In this document: positions 33,568-42,636 of the stretch, piece after piece
How positions within the stretch are numbered: the first letter of the stretch is position 1
Layout: each line of letters begins with the position of its first letter
Assembly (NCBI GenBank): GCA_011774835.1
Contig: JAACAK010000113.1
Coordinates: 69,029-133,028 of the forward strand
Reading direction: 5' to 3'
Source: Candidatus Kutchimonas denitrificans
Lineage (GTDB): Bacteria; Gemmatimonadota; Gemmatimonadetes; Palauibacterales; KS3-K002
Length of the DNA: 64,000 nt
Program-made: the position numbers and the translations under genes
The notes under the pieces: generated by a model
Databases searched by the model: none
What the model saw: the letters and a program-made list of their open reading frames with translations, nothing else
Told to the model about the DNA's origin: nothing

Positions 33568-34743
33568 ATGACCGGCAACGCAGTCAACTTCGACGTCGAG
33601 ACGCTCCGCCGTTCCGAGTTCCCGGAATTCGACGAGCGCGGCAGCGTGTACCTGAACTCGGCGTCGGTGGGTCCGCTCCCCCGGCGCACACGCCGTGCGC
33701 TGCAGGAGTTCAGCGCCGAGGCCGGCGCGCCGGACCATCGCGTCCACGAGTACGTCGAAGAGATCCCGGCCACGGCACGCCGGCTGTGCGCCCGGCTGAT
33801 CGGGGCGCGGCCTCACGAGATCGCTCTGGGCGCCAACACGACGTTCGGCCTGGCGCTGGCGGCTTCGGCACTGCCGGTCGAGCCGGGCGACACGGTCCTG
33901 CTGCTCGACGGCGAGTTTCCCGCCAACGTCTACCCATGGTTGAACCGCGAGCGGGATGGCGTACGGATCGAGTTCGTGCCGCGCGACGAACGGGGCCTGC
34001 CGAACGAGAGCGCGGCGCTCGAACGCATCGAACGCGGCGACGTCCGTATTTTCGCGGCCTCGCTGGTCAACTTCGTGTCGGGCTTTCGGCTCGACCTCGA
34101 GGCGATCTCCCGCGCTTGCCGGCGGCACGGAACATACCTGGTGATCGATGGAATACAAGCGGTGGGTGCCGTGCCGGTGGACGTGTCGGCCGTCGACGTC
34201 GACATGCTGGCCTGCGGTGGCCAGAAGTGGCTGCTCAGCCCCAACGGTGTGGGGTTCGTGTACGTGAGGGAGGGTCTCATCGGAGAGCTCGATCCGGCGA
34301 CGGTGGGCTGGTTGTCGTTCAAGGCGACGCAGAACTTCGAAGAGCTGCTCGACTACCAGTTCGAGCCGCTCGACGACGCGCGGCGTTTCGAGCTGGGCTC
34401 GCTGCCGTTTTATTGTCTGCGGGGTCTGAGCGAGTCCCTGTCGCTCCTGTTGGAGCTGGGCGTGCCGGCGATCGAAAAGCATGTCCGGAAAGTCCAGGCG
34501 AAGCTGACTGCCTGGGTCGAGTCGCGACGGGATGTCGATTGGGTCAGTGACCCGAGCCCGGCCCGGCGGTCGGGGATCCTCAGTTTTCGCGTTCCGGACC
34601 CGGCATTCACCGACGCACGGTTGCGCGAATCAGGGATCACGGTATCGGTGAGGGAGGGTGCTGTACGCGCTGCCACCCACGCCTTCAACACGTGGGAAGA
34701 CATCGAACGCCTGACCGCGTGCGTCGAGTCGACCCTCGATTGA
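33568..34743 (+). CDS. Class V aminotransferase-fold PLP enzyme
   Basis: A 391-residue fold-type I PLP enzyme of the class V group (cysteine desulfurase, isopenicillin N epimerase and relatives). The N-terminal YLNSASVGPLPRRTR is typical, the PLP-binding Asp is in VIDGIQAVG and the Schiff-base Lys in ACGGQKWLLSPNG. No cysteine sits in the usual desulfurase position, so an epimerase-like or kynureninase-like reaction is as likely. I use the ATG at 33568; the track start would add 37 unlikely residues. The next gene starts 15 bp later and is probably co-transcribed. Confidence 0.85.
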   Translation: MTGNAVNFDVETLRRSEFPEFDERGSVYLNSASVGPLPRRTRRALQEFSAEAGAPDHRVHEYVEEIPATARRLCARLIGARPHEIALGANTTFGLALAASALPVEPGDTVLLLDGEFPANVYPWLNRERDGVRIEFVPRDERGLPNESAALERIERGDVRIFAASLVNFVSGFRLDLEAISRACRRHGTYLVIDGIQAVGAVPVDVSAVDVDMLACGGQKWLLSPNGVGFVYVREGLIGELDPATVGWLSFKATQNFEELLDYQFEPLDDARRFELGSLPFYCLRGLSESLSLLLELGVPAIEKHVRKVQAKLTAWVESRRDVDWVSDPSPARRSGILSFRVPDPAFTDARLRESGITVSVREGAVRAATHAFNTWEDIERLTACVESTLD

Positions 34744-34758
34744 GGACCGAAGCCCGCT

Positions 34759-35580
34759 ATGGATGAAGCCGCACATGGACTGATCCGGATCGCTCTGGCA
34801 CCCGTCAGGTCGGAACCGAACGTGCGCGCCGAGTTGATATCGCAGGAGCCCCTCGGTGCGGCGGTGACCGTTCTGGAGCGTGAGGGCGAGTGGGTCGAGG
34901 TGCGGGGCGAGGACGGATACGCGGGTTGGATGAGTGATGGCGCGCTTCGCTTCTGCGACGCCGATCTGGCGCGAGCCTGGTGGGACGAGCTGGGCGGCCG
35001 TCCGGCTCTGTCACTTGACGCGACGATCCTCGACGACGCGGGATCGCCGCTGGTCCGACTTCCGTGGGGTGCGCGGGTGGCCGTTGACGGCGAGACGATC
35101 GTGCTGCCGGATGGCCGGCGCGGTCGGGCTGGCGAAGGCCGGCTGATCGCCTGGACCTCGGTGGCCGATCTGTTCCCGGGCTCCGGACCCGCGGTGGTCG
35201 ATACGGCGTTCAGCTGGATCGGCGTTCCGTATCTCTGGGGTGGCCGTACGCGGTGGGGCGCCGACTGTTCGGGCTTCGTACAGGCCGTGTACCGCCTCCA
35301 CGGCTTTCAACTGCCCCGCGACAGCCACCAGCAGGCCGAGTACGGCGAGCCGGTCGATCACGACGGCGGCCTCAACGAGCTGCAGCCGGGCGACCTGGTT
35401 TTCTTCCACGCGACGGACTCAAACCGGATCGTGCATGTGGGATTCTCTTTAGGCGGCCCGGCGATCTTGCACGCGGCCGTCGGCAACGGGGCGGTCCAGA
35501 CCGACCGGCTGGGGGAGACCGAACTGGGAAGCCGTCTGGTGAGGCGGCTCAGCGGGGTCCGGAGGTTCTTCTGGTCTTAG
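34759..35580 (+). CDS. NlpC/P60 cell-wall peptidase with N-terminal SH3-like domains
   Basis: A 273-residue protein. Residues 1-130 form two SH3b-like domains (EGEWVEVRGEDGYAGWM), and residues 140-273 an NlpC/P60 domain with WGADCSGFVQ (catalytic Cys) and IVHVGFSLGG (catalytic His). There is no signal peptide. The layout matches YkfC-like gamma-D-glutamyl-L-diamino acid endopeptidases that recycle murein peptides in the cytoplasm, a role I infer from the architecture. It follows the class V PLP gene closely. Confidence 0.88.
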   Translation: MDEAAHGLIRIALAPVRSEPNVRAELISQEPLGAAVTVLEREGEWVEVRGEDGYAGWMSDGALRFCDADLARAWWDELGGRPALSLDATILDDAGSPLVRLPWGARVAVDGETIVLPDGRRGRAGEGRLIAWTSVADLFPGSGPAVVDTAFSWIGVPYLWGGRTRWGADCSGFVQAVYRLHGFQLPRDSHQQAEYGEPVDHDGGLNELQPGDLVFFHATDSNRIVHVGFSLGGPAILHAAVGNGAVQTDRLGETELGSRLVRRLSGVRRFFWS

Positions 35581-35597
35581 AGTTCGGGAGGACTCGC

Positions 35598-37304
35598 TCA
35601 GTGACGCAGGCCGACGGCTGAGTAGCCGGCGGCCGCGCCGTTCCACCTGAGCAGGACGGTCGCCTGCCGCCCTTCGCGCTCGCGGCCGCGGATCGCCCGG
35701 ATCCGCAAAGTGGCCGTCGCCTTCGATCCGGCGACCCCGGGGAGATCGGGGTCGAGCCCGTCGAGCGGGATCGTGATCCGCTGGCGCGCACCGACGCCGG
35801 CCTCGGCCCGCCCGGCGGCTTCGATCTGATGATAGACGTCTTTCAGCATCCATTCGTAACGGGTCGCGCCGGCTTCCCAGACACGCTCCTTCAGGCCGAG
35901 GTCATCGAACGCGAGCTCCAGTGCCGGCTCGGGCCCCTCGAGCGTCCGGACTTCCGGCTGCTCGATCGGTGTCACCTTACCGTACCAGTACCGGACGATC
36001 TTGTCGCGCCGGATCGCCAGGATCCTGGCCAGCGTCCGTTCCACCTCCTCGGTGGGGAGATGCCCTTCCTTGATGGCGGAGCGTATGTGTTCGTCGCTGA
36101 AGCCCGCCACCAGCTTCGCTCCCCAATAACCGTCCGCCGGTGTGACCCAGCGGAAGGCGGCGTTCGGCCAGTTGGCTCGCCAGCTCCCGGGTTCGAAGCG
36201 CTCCGCCGGGAACCAGCCGAGCGACGAATGGTATTCCTCGAACTCGACTCCCTCCCACCCATGCTGGTAGAACCCCAGCGTCAGCACGCGACCCACCGAT
36301 GGCCAGAACGCGAAGTTGAACTCGCTCCCTTCCCGTGGCTTGTGAGGACGGATCGTTCCGCTTCCCAGCGTCGCTGCGAAGTCGATCAGGTAGTGCCGGA
36401 CGTAGCCCGGCGGGTCGATGTACGCATCGAGCGTGTTGGCGAAGCGCATGTCGACGTGGTTGAGCCACGATGACACCACGTAGAGGCCGCGGAGCTCGCG
36501 ACGATACTCGTGGTGGTAGTAGTCGTTGGGATCATCGCGGCGCACTCCCGAGAAGAAGAACGGTCCGATGGGCCGACCGGGCACGAACTTGCTGGCCAGA
36601 GCCAGATAACGGCCGTTGGGCAGCGAGTCGGTGAGGGCGAGAACCCGGGCGAGGTCCTCTTCGGTCATCGGTCGGTCCTCGCCCTCCACGGTGATCTCGG
36701 CCTCGGGATCGACGGCCAACCGCGCGGCGTCGAAAACGACGATGTAGTCCTCGGGTGTGTTGTAGCCCGCGGCATAAAACAGGCGCCCGGAGATCACGCC
36801 CGCCGCACTGGCCATGTGGAGGTTCCCCTTCGGGTCCAACTTGACGAGGTAGCGGTCGCCGCGGGCATCACGGATGGTGAAGCCCGGCGAGATGCCCTCG
36901 GCCTTCCCCGCGACGACGGTCAGCGTGCGGCTCGTGTCGGGTCCCAGCGTCGTCGGGCCGCGGGCCGCTTCCTGCGGGGAGAGCCTGCCGGTGCCGATCC
37001 GATGCTCGAACCACGCCGAGCTCACCACATCGTCGAATCGTGTCAGGTTCACCGCCTCGTGACCCCGTCCGATCCAGCGGCGCAGGCTGAAGCCGTAGCC
37101 GATCTCGCCGCCGACAGAGATGACCAGCAGTCGCTTGATCTCGTTGACCTCCCGCTCCTCGGGAGGCTCGATGGGAAGCGTGTCGGCGTAGGCGACAGGC
37201 TCGAGGGGCAGGGTCAACGTCGCACGCTTGGGTCCCGAGCAAGCGGCCAGCAGGATGATCGCGACGCCGAGGGAGGATCGCATAAAGGGGAACCGCCGCA
37301 TCAT
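35598..37304 (-). CDS. Lipoprotein with an atypical protein-kinase-like fold
   Basis: A 568-residue lipoprotein (lipobox LLAAC). The middle carries a kinase-like order of motifs: a candidate ATP-binding Lys in DRYLVKLDPKG, a catalytic-loop-like NHVDMRFANTLD (Asp then Asn) and a metal-binding DFAATLGSG. This is the pattern of HipA/CotH/Fam20-type atypical kinases, but I cannot assign a named family, and activity is unproven. It starts 2 bp after the stop of the Omp85-like gene, so the two are an outer-envelope pair. The C-terminal 60 residues look like a separate beta domain (ATATLRIRAIRGREREG). Confidence 0.7.
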   Translation of the reverse strand: MMRRFPFMRSSLGVAIILLAACSGPKRATLTLPLEPVAYADTLPIEPPEEREVNEIKRLLVISVGGEIGYGFSLRRWIGRGHEAVNLTRFDDVVSSAWFEHRIGTGRLSPQEAARGPTTLGPDTSRTLTVVAGKAEGISPGFTIRDARGDRYLVKLDPKGNLHMASAAGVISGRLFYAAGYNTPEDYIVVFDAARLAVDPEAEITVEGEDRPMTEEDLARVLALTDSLPNGRYLALASKFVPGRPIGPFFFSGVRRDDPNDYYHHEYRRELRGLYVVSSWLNHVDMRFANTLDAYIDPPGYVRHYLIDFAATLGSGTIRPHKPREGSEFNFAFWPSVGRVLTLGFYQHGWEGVEFEEYHSSLGWFPAERFEPGSWRANWPNAAFRWVTPADGYWGAKLVAGFSDEHIRSAIKEGHLPTEEVERTLARILAIRRDKIVRYWYGKVTPIEQPEVRTLEGPEPALELAFDDLGLKERVWEAGATRYEWMLKDVYHQIEAAGRAEAGVGARQRITIPLDGLDPDLPGVAGSKATATLRIRAIRGREREGRQATVLLRWNGAAAGYSAVGLRH

Positions 37305-37306
37305 GG

Positions 37307-38632
37307 TCAGAAGGCCGTGGAGAATCTGAAGCGATAACGCACGCCGTCATCGCCGAACGCTATGTAGTTGGTCAGAAGGCCACTGCGGCTCGTGATCAGC
37401 CGCCAGCCGATACCGACGCTCCTTCGCACGTCATCGATTCGAAAGTCGGCAAGTCGCGGCATCACCGAGCCGGCGTCATAGAACAGGAAGCTCTCGATCC
37501 GCGACCGTTCGTGAAGCTCCCGCCAGATCTCCCACCGCCATTCGAGCATCATGGCCGCCATCGCCAGGTCCTGAAATCGAAGCTGATGGTAGGCCCGTCC
37601 GCCGTGTTCGCTGCCCAGGTCGGCCAGGTGATAGAACGGTACGCCCGTCCCGCTCAGGCTCCGGTTGACCTCGGTCAGCAAACGAAGCGCCAGTTGCTGA
37701 CGCGGGTTGATGGGCAGGTAGCCGTACAGGTCGACGGCCACGCGACGGAAGTCGGATTCGGTGTCGTCGACCCCGAAGAAATGGTCGTAGCTTCCCTCGA
37801 TGTAGAGCCCGCGGGTCTGCAGACCTTCGTTGTATCTCAGGTCGAGCCCGATGATGGCCCCGCCTCGTAGATATTTCACCCGCTCCTCGACGCCGAAGAG
37901 GCCAGCGGTCAGCGTGTCGTCCTGGATCGGTGTCGTCCCCGGGTCCCGGCCGCGTCCCACCCGGTTGTCCTCGTAGGCCAGGCGTCCGACCAGCGAAAGC
38001 ACGGCGGAAGGGCGTATCGGTAGCCTCAGCGACCCGGCCAGCGCGAAGGTCTGCTGATCCCAAAGGTAGACCCGATTGATGTCTTCGGCGGAATCGATTC
38101 CACCGTAGAAATACGGCTCGTCGTTGCGCCAGAACGTGTAGGCGATCTCCAATCGCTCTCCCTCCCTCCCTTCGAAACGAAGACCGGCCCGGTGCCGTTG
38201 CGAGCCGCGAATCGAGAACGCCGATTGGAGGAAGAGCGGCGGCAGACCGACGAAGCCGCCGCGTGCGGCCACGCCGCTGCGCGGCCCGATGCTGCCGACC
38301 CCTCCGCGGAACCCGACGTCCTTCAGCGCTTCGATGAATTGTACCGGCTCCGGGTCCGGCTTGACCGCCAATCCGACCAGCTCGGCCACGGTGAGCCCGG
38401 CCACACGGAGCGGGAAGAACACGATCTCGAACGGCAGGCCCACGGCGTCGACCGCGTCGAACGGCGGCTTCGGTGGCGGCCGCTCCAGCGAGGCACGGAT
38501 CGCGTCGGCGCTGTCGGGTGTGACCGCGCCGCCGCCATCGGTGTCCTGAGCCAGGCAGGGTACCGTGTCGAGGGACATGCACATCGCGATGAACGCGACG
38601 GGCGGAAGCAGCCACTTGCGAATCGAGCTCAA
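37307..38632 (-). CDS. BamA/TamA (Omp85-type) outer-membrane barrel protein
   Basis: A 441-residue protein with a signal peptide (LLPPVAFIAMCMSLDTVPCLAQ), no recognisable POTRA repeats and a C-terminal beta barrel with alternating strands (RSGLLTNYIAFGDDGVRYRFRFSTAF ends in an aromatic residue, as barrel proteins do). The short length and lack of POTRA resemble surface-antigen (Bac_surface_Ag) proteins rather than BamA itself. It overlaps the pseudogene end by four bases and precedes the kinase-like lipoprotein. Possibly it forms the pore through which that lipoprotein or its substrate reaches the surface; that link is inference. Confidence 0.8.
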   Translation of the reverse strand: MSSIRKWLLPPVAFIAMCMSLDTVPCLAQDTDGGGAVTPDSADAIRASLERPPPKPPFDAVDAVGLPFEIVFFPLRVAGLTVAELVGLAVKPDPEPVQFIEALKDVGFRGGVGSIGPRSGVAARGGFVGLPPLFLQSAFSIRGSQRHRAGLRFEGREGERLEIAYTFWRNDEPYFYGGIDSAEDINRVYLWDQQTFALAGSLRLPIRPSAVLSLVGRLAYEDNRVGRGRDPGTTPIQDDTLTAGLFGVEERVKYLRGGAIIGLDLRYNEGLQTRGLYIEGSYDHFFGVDDTESDFRRVAVDLYGYLPINPRQQLALRLLTEVNRSLSGTGVPFYHLADLGSEHGGRAYHQLRFQDLAMAAMMLEWRWEIWRELHERSRIESFLFYDAGSVMPRLADFRIDDVRRSVGIGWRLITSRSGLLTNYIAFGDDGVRYRFRFSTAF

Positions 38633-39698
38633 TCCTCTTTCTCCCGCTCCTCTTCCAGCACGCGTCTCAGCGCCTCCCTGTGCGCGCCCTCCGCGAACAG
38701 CGTGGCGCCGGTCTTGACCAGATCCGATACGACATCGCTAAGGGGCCTCATGGATCGTTCGCGCTGGTACTGGCTCACGTCGCCGATGAACGGCCACAGC
38801 CTCCGCCGAACGTCCGTCGGCAGAACCTGCTCCAGGTACTCGAGCGAGAAGTTCTTCAGTCGTTCGTCATCCAGCACGACGCCATGAAACGCGGCGCGCA
38901 CTACCTCGGGTTCCAGGACCAGGCTGAGCAGTCGGAACGCGTGCTCGAGGCTCAACTCACCGCGCACGCCGACACGTCTGGCGACGAGGTCGTCGCTCTC
39001 CCTGTCGTCCAGCAGGTTCTGCAGTTCCCAGACCGCCCGACCGCGGCCGACCTCCGCTCGTATCGCTGCCACGGTCCGCCGCAGCAGAGAAGGGATCGGC
39101 AGATAGACGACCTCGAGGGCGGAGCGATAGAGCGACTTGCGCAGGGACGCATCGGCGCCACGGACCAGGGTGGCCACGAACAGTCGGGACATGACGAGGA
39201 GACCCCCCGAGCCCAGCATCAGCACCAGCGGCAGGATCGCCAGGGTCCAGGCGATGCCCGCGAAGGCGAGGAATCGCGATACGAGGAGCAGCCCACCCAG
39301 AACCCCGAGGTGAGGAGCAGGGTGCCGATCGCTGTGCACAGGTAGAACGCGACGACTTCCGCGCCGCCGGCGCTGGCGGGGCCGGCGACCCATGGCAGGA
39401 GCACGGCGAGGCCGGTCGCCAGCAGCAGCAGAATCGCCATCAGGACCTGGCGCGGCGGGTGCCGGGCCAGCAGGCCGGAGAAGCGCCCCACGGCGGGAAC
39501 GCTGAGGACGGCCACGCCCCCCATCACATAGGGCAAGGTCTCGACGGGAAAGGCGGGCAGGTACAGAGCTTCGCGGATCGAGCGGGCCAGCACGACGAAG
39601 CTCATGACGAGAAAAGCGCCGAGGATCAGCAGCGTGACCGACCGCACTTCGTGCGGCCGCACGTCGAGCCACGCGATCAGCCGTTGCCACAGGGTCAA
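38629..39698 (-). pseudogene. Decayed Npt1/Npt2-like nucleotide transporter with HEAT-like tail
   Basis: Two frames together make one broken gene. Codons from 39698 give the first helices of an ATP/ADP-translocase-like MFS protein (MTLWQRLIAWLDVRPHEVRS and onward), ending near 39296 (LLLTSGFWV). The reading then shifts frame and resumes with the late helices (LLVSRFLAFAGIAWTLAILP, GADASLRKSLYRSALEVVYL) and a short HEAT-like tail. The middle helices and most of the HEAT domain expected in this family are missing, so internal deletion and a frameshift are both needed. The tail still ends in an ATGA overlap with the Omp85 gene, as if once in an operon. Confidence 0.7.
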
Positions 39699-40126
39699 GA
39701 CGCGCGCCTCCGCCCAGTCGACTCAAGCGGGTTGGGCGTGGCGCGGCGAACCGCTGTCGCCGTCGGCCTGTGGTTCCGACACATGTCGTTCCCCCGGTGG
39801 TATCGGATCTGTGTGCGTCGTCGCCGGGGTCAGCGGGTGTCGGCTCCTGACCGACCGATGGCCCGGACCGGCAACTTGTCGCGCCGGTCCGGGGGCTTAG
39901 TTTGGCGATCCCGGAACAGCGAAAGGGGCCGGCGAGCCCGCTCGGATCTCGAGGTGAGATTCTGCATTCTGTGAAGGCGAGACTACCGCGGTTCGCGGGA
40001 GGCGTCAAGCTGGACGCCGTCCCCCGACGGCACCATCGCCGTCGTTTCCGCGTTCTTCAGGGTGCCGGGGGGTGGGCGTGTGTGGCTGTGACGGAACTTG
40101 TGTAATGATTTAGCTGGGAGAAAACG
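39699..40126. other. 428-bp intergenic region between pseudogene and htrA
   Basis: No gene is seen. It contains a perfect 11-bp inverted repeat CCCGGACCGGC (39862-39872) / GCCGGTCCGGG (39883-39893) with a 10-nt loop, and an AT-richer stretch just before htrA (TAATGATTTAG near 40104) that may hold the htrA -10 region. The large hairpin is not between convergent genes, so it is not a simple terminator. Confidence 0.5.
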
Positions 40127-41557
40127 ATGGTTCGCAGGATCGGACTGGCGCTCGTGATGGTCGCGGCCGGCGTCGTAGGGCTGCCGCCGGGCACTACGGA
40201 AGCGCAGCAGGATCAGCGGCCGCTGCGCGCGCTGGGGGAGTTGAGCGCCTCGTTCGAGGCCCTGTCGGAGAAGGTGACGCCCGCTGTGGTGCAGATCACG
40301 GCGAGCGGCTACCAGCCGCCGCAGTCGGGCGACGCGCCCGGCAGCGGGCTGCTCACGCGACGCCAGGTCGGAGGGTCCGGGGTCATACTCGATCCCGCCG
40401 GCTACATCGTTACCAACCTCCATGTCGTGGATGGGGCGACGCGGATCCAGGTCCGCTTGCCGAGGCCGGCGGAGGATACGGGACCGGGTGCGTCGGTTTT
40501 GAAACCGGCGGGCGAGCTGGTTGGAGCTCAGGTGGTGGGCATCGATCGCGAGACCGACCTGGCCGTGCTCAAGGTAGACAGGCGTGATCTTCCCCACCTG
40601 GCACTGGGCGACTCGGAAGCGATCAAGAAGGGCCAGCTCGTCTTCGCGTTCGGAAGCCCGCTCGGACTGGAGAACTCGGTATCGATGGGCGTGGTGAGCG
40701 CGGTGGCCCGACAGCTGCGGCCTGAGGACCCGATGATCTACATCCAGACCGACGCGCCGATCAATCCCGGCAACAGCGGCGGTCCGCTGGTCGACACGCG
40801 CGGTGTGGTGGTGGGCATAAACACGCTGATCCTCTCGATGTCCGGTGGAAACCAGGGGCTCGGCTTCGCCGCACCCGCCAACATCGTGCGCAGCGTGTTC
40901 AACCAGATCAAGAACAGCGGGTATGTGAGGCGCGGAGAGATCGGTGTCCACGTGCAGACGGTGACGCCGATACTCGCCGGCGGCCTGAATCTGCACCGGG
41001 ACTGGGGCGTCATCATCGGCGATGTGTATCCCGGCAGCCCGGCCGAGCGGGCGGGCCTGCAGATCGGTGACATCATCTTGAAGATGGATGGCAAGGTGAT
41101 GGAAAACGGCCGCCAGTTCGATGTGAACGTGTATCAGCGCACCGTCGGCGACCGGGTCGTGCTCGAGATCCTGCGCGATCAGTCGAACATCGCCGTCCAG
41201 GTCCCCGTCTACGAGCGGCCGGATGACGCGAACCGCTTTTCGCCCATGGTTACGCCGGAGGAGAACCTGGTGCCCAGCCTCGGCGTGCTGGGGGTCGACC
41301 TGACGCCGCGAACCGCGGCCCTGCTCCCCGGCCTGCGAGGCGAGCGCGGCGTGGTCGTGGCCGCCCGGGCGCCCGACGCCACCTACGGGAAAGTCGGGCT
41401 CCTTCCCGGAGACGTCATCCACGCGGTGAACGGCGAGCGGGTGACCAGCCTGGTGGAGCTGAGAGAAAAGGTCCAGGGGATCGAGGCGAGCGAAGCGGTG
41501 GTGTTGCAGGTGCAGCGTCGTGGCCAGCTGATGTTCCTGGCGTTCCAGATGGAATAG
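40127..41557 (+). CDS. HtrA/Deg family periplasmic serine protease with two PDZ domains
   Basis: A 476-residue protein: signal peptide (ALVMVAAGVVGLPPGTTEAQ), trypsin-like domain and two PDZ domains (GEIGVHVQTVTP onward; SLGVLGVDLTP onward). The triad is His in IVTNLHVVDGA, Asp in DRETDLAVLKV and Ser in NPGNSGGPL. It acts as a periplasmic protein quality-control protease and chaperone. GGGAG lies before the ATG. The gene stands alone between the pseudogene and a small membrane protein. Confidence 0.95.
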   Translation: MVRRIGLALVMVAAGVVGLPPGTTEAQQDQRPLRALGELSASFEALSEKVTPAVVQITASGYQPPQSGDAPGSGLLTRRQVGGSGVILDPAGYIVTNLHVVDGATRIQVRLPRPAEDTGPGASVLKPAGELVGAQVVGIDRETDLAVLKVDRRDLPHLALGDSEAIKKGQLVFAFGSPLGLENSVSMGVVSAVARQLRPEDPMIYIQTDAPINPGNSGGPLVDTRGVVVGINTLILSMSGGNQGLGFAAPANIVRSVFNQIKNSGYVRRGEIGVHVQTVTPILAGGLNLHRDWGVIIGDVYPGSPAERAGLQIGDIILKMDGKVMENGRQFDVNVYQRTVGDRVVLEILRDQSNIAVQVPVYERPDDANRFSPMVTPEENLVPSLGVLGVDLTPRTAALLPGLRGERGVVVAARAPDATYGKVGLLPGDVIHAVNGERVTSLVELREKVQGIEASEAVVLQVQRRGQLMFLAFQME

Positions 41558-41733
41558 TCGGCGGGAGGCGGCGGCAAACGCCTGTTTGTCCGCCGCCTCG
41601 CGCTCCGCACCCGCCCGACCCTATCTTCGTTCTGCCTTACCCAATCACCAGTTCCTGACCGCGGGGTCGCCCGACGCAGGCGCCGACCCCGGCGCGCGGC
41701 ATGATGGTCCCAAAACGAACCGGGAGGTTGAAC

Positions 41734-42291
41734 ATGCCTGACGTCTCACTGGTTTCCCTCTGGCTGCCGATACTCCTGTCAGCGCTGATCGTCTTCGTCG
41801 CCGCTTTCGTCGCGTGGACGGTCCTTCCGCACCATCGCAGCGACTGGGTGGGCATTCCCAACGACGAGCTGCTACTGAACGCGATTCGCAGCCTGAACCT
41901 GGGCCGGGGGCAGTACGTCTTTCCGTACGCGGCGACGCCGGAGGGTCGCAAACAGGAGGGCGCCGAGGAAAAGATCAAACAGGGTCCAATGGGCATGCTG
42001 ATCGTCAGCGAGCCGCCGAACATGACGAAGAGCTTGATCCAGTACTTCATCTTCTGTCTGGGCGTCTCGTTCATGGTCGGTTACGTCGGCTACGCCGCGA
42101 TCGATGCCGGCGCCGAATATCTGCACGTCTTCCGCGTACTGGGAACGGTGGCGTTCCTGGCCTACGGTGCGGCGGAAATTCCGGGGGCGATCTGGCTGGG
42201 GCGCACGTGGAGCAGCGTCTGGAAGAGCGTGATCGATGCCCTCGTATTCGGCCTGCTGACCGGCGGCGTCTTCGGCTGGTTGTGGCCGTAA
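41734..42291 (+). CDS. Conserved membrane protein of unknown function
   Basis: A 185-residue protein with an N-terminal helix (LPILLSALIVFVAAFVAWTVL), a soluble loop rich in charged residues (PNDELLLNAIRSLNLGRG) and three helices in the C-terminal half ending GGVFGWLWP. The ATG at 41734 has GGGAGG at good spacing, so I prefer it to the track start at 41701. No family is recognised. Confidence 0.72.
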   Translation: MPDVSLVSLWLPILLSALIVFVAAFVAWTVLPHHRSDWVGIPNDELLLNAIRSLNLGRGQYVFPYAATPEGRKQEGAEEKIKQGPMGMLIVSEPPNMTKSLIQYFIFCLGVSFMVGYVGYAAIDAGAEYLHVFRVLGTVAFLAYGAAEIPGAIWLGRTWSSVWKSVIDALVFGLLTGGVFGWLWP

Positions 42292-42636
42292 AGCGAGAAA
42301 AATAAACAGCGGAGGGTAAGGAGTAGGGGGTGGGCTGTGCGGAGTGGGGAGTGGAGAGCAGCCGGCGAACCTTCTCCCCACTCCCTACTCCCGACCGACA
42401 TACGCCGTTCGTTTCCGGGATGCCCGGTCCCGGGCTCGGTAAACCGGTTCAGCCCCGGGCGGCGCGTTGCGCGGCCCGACCAGGACAAATCCGCGCCACG
42501 CGGTGCGTTTGGCCCTCCCGATCCAACCCGATGGCTGGCACGCAACTTCCATTAGTAATGAATCGCTGGCAGGGTGCACGGGGGCCGATCCCCTGACCCC
42601 TTACTGTTTCACTGTTCACCTGTCTACTGATTCTCT
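42292..42636. repeat. Intergenic region with G-rich imperfect inverted repeat, 5' of the ADOP permease
   Basis: A 345-bp gap containing a G-rich arm with repeated GGAGTRGGG-type units (42318-42357) and, 12 bp on, a complementary C-rich arm CTTCTCCCCACTCCCTACTCCC (42371-42392). The arms can pair imperfectly, and the G-rich strand could also form a quadruplex. A similar pair lies on the other side of the permease gene (45086-45200). The remaining sequence shows no gene. Confidence 0.6.

Noticed and set aside
38629-40008. 459-aa ORF as one intact protein
   Set aside because: Its first 225 residues are shadow-like, while the real N-terminal helices of the transporter are in the other frame (39219-39698). 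The gene is better explained as a frameshifted pseudogene.
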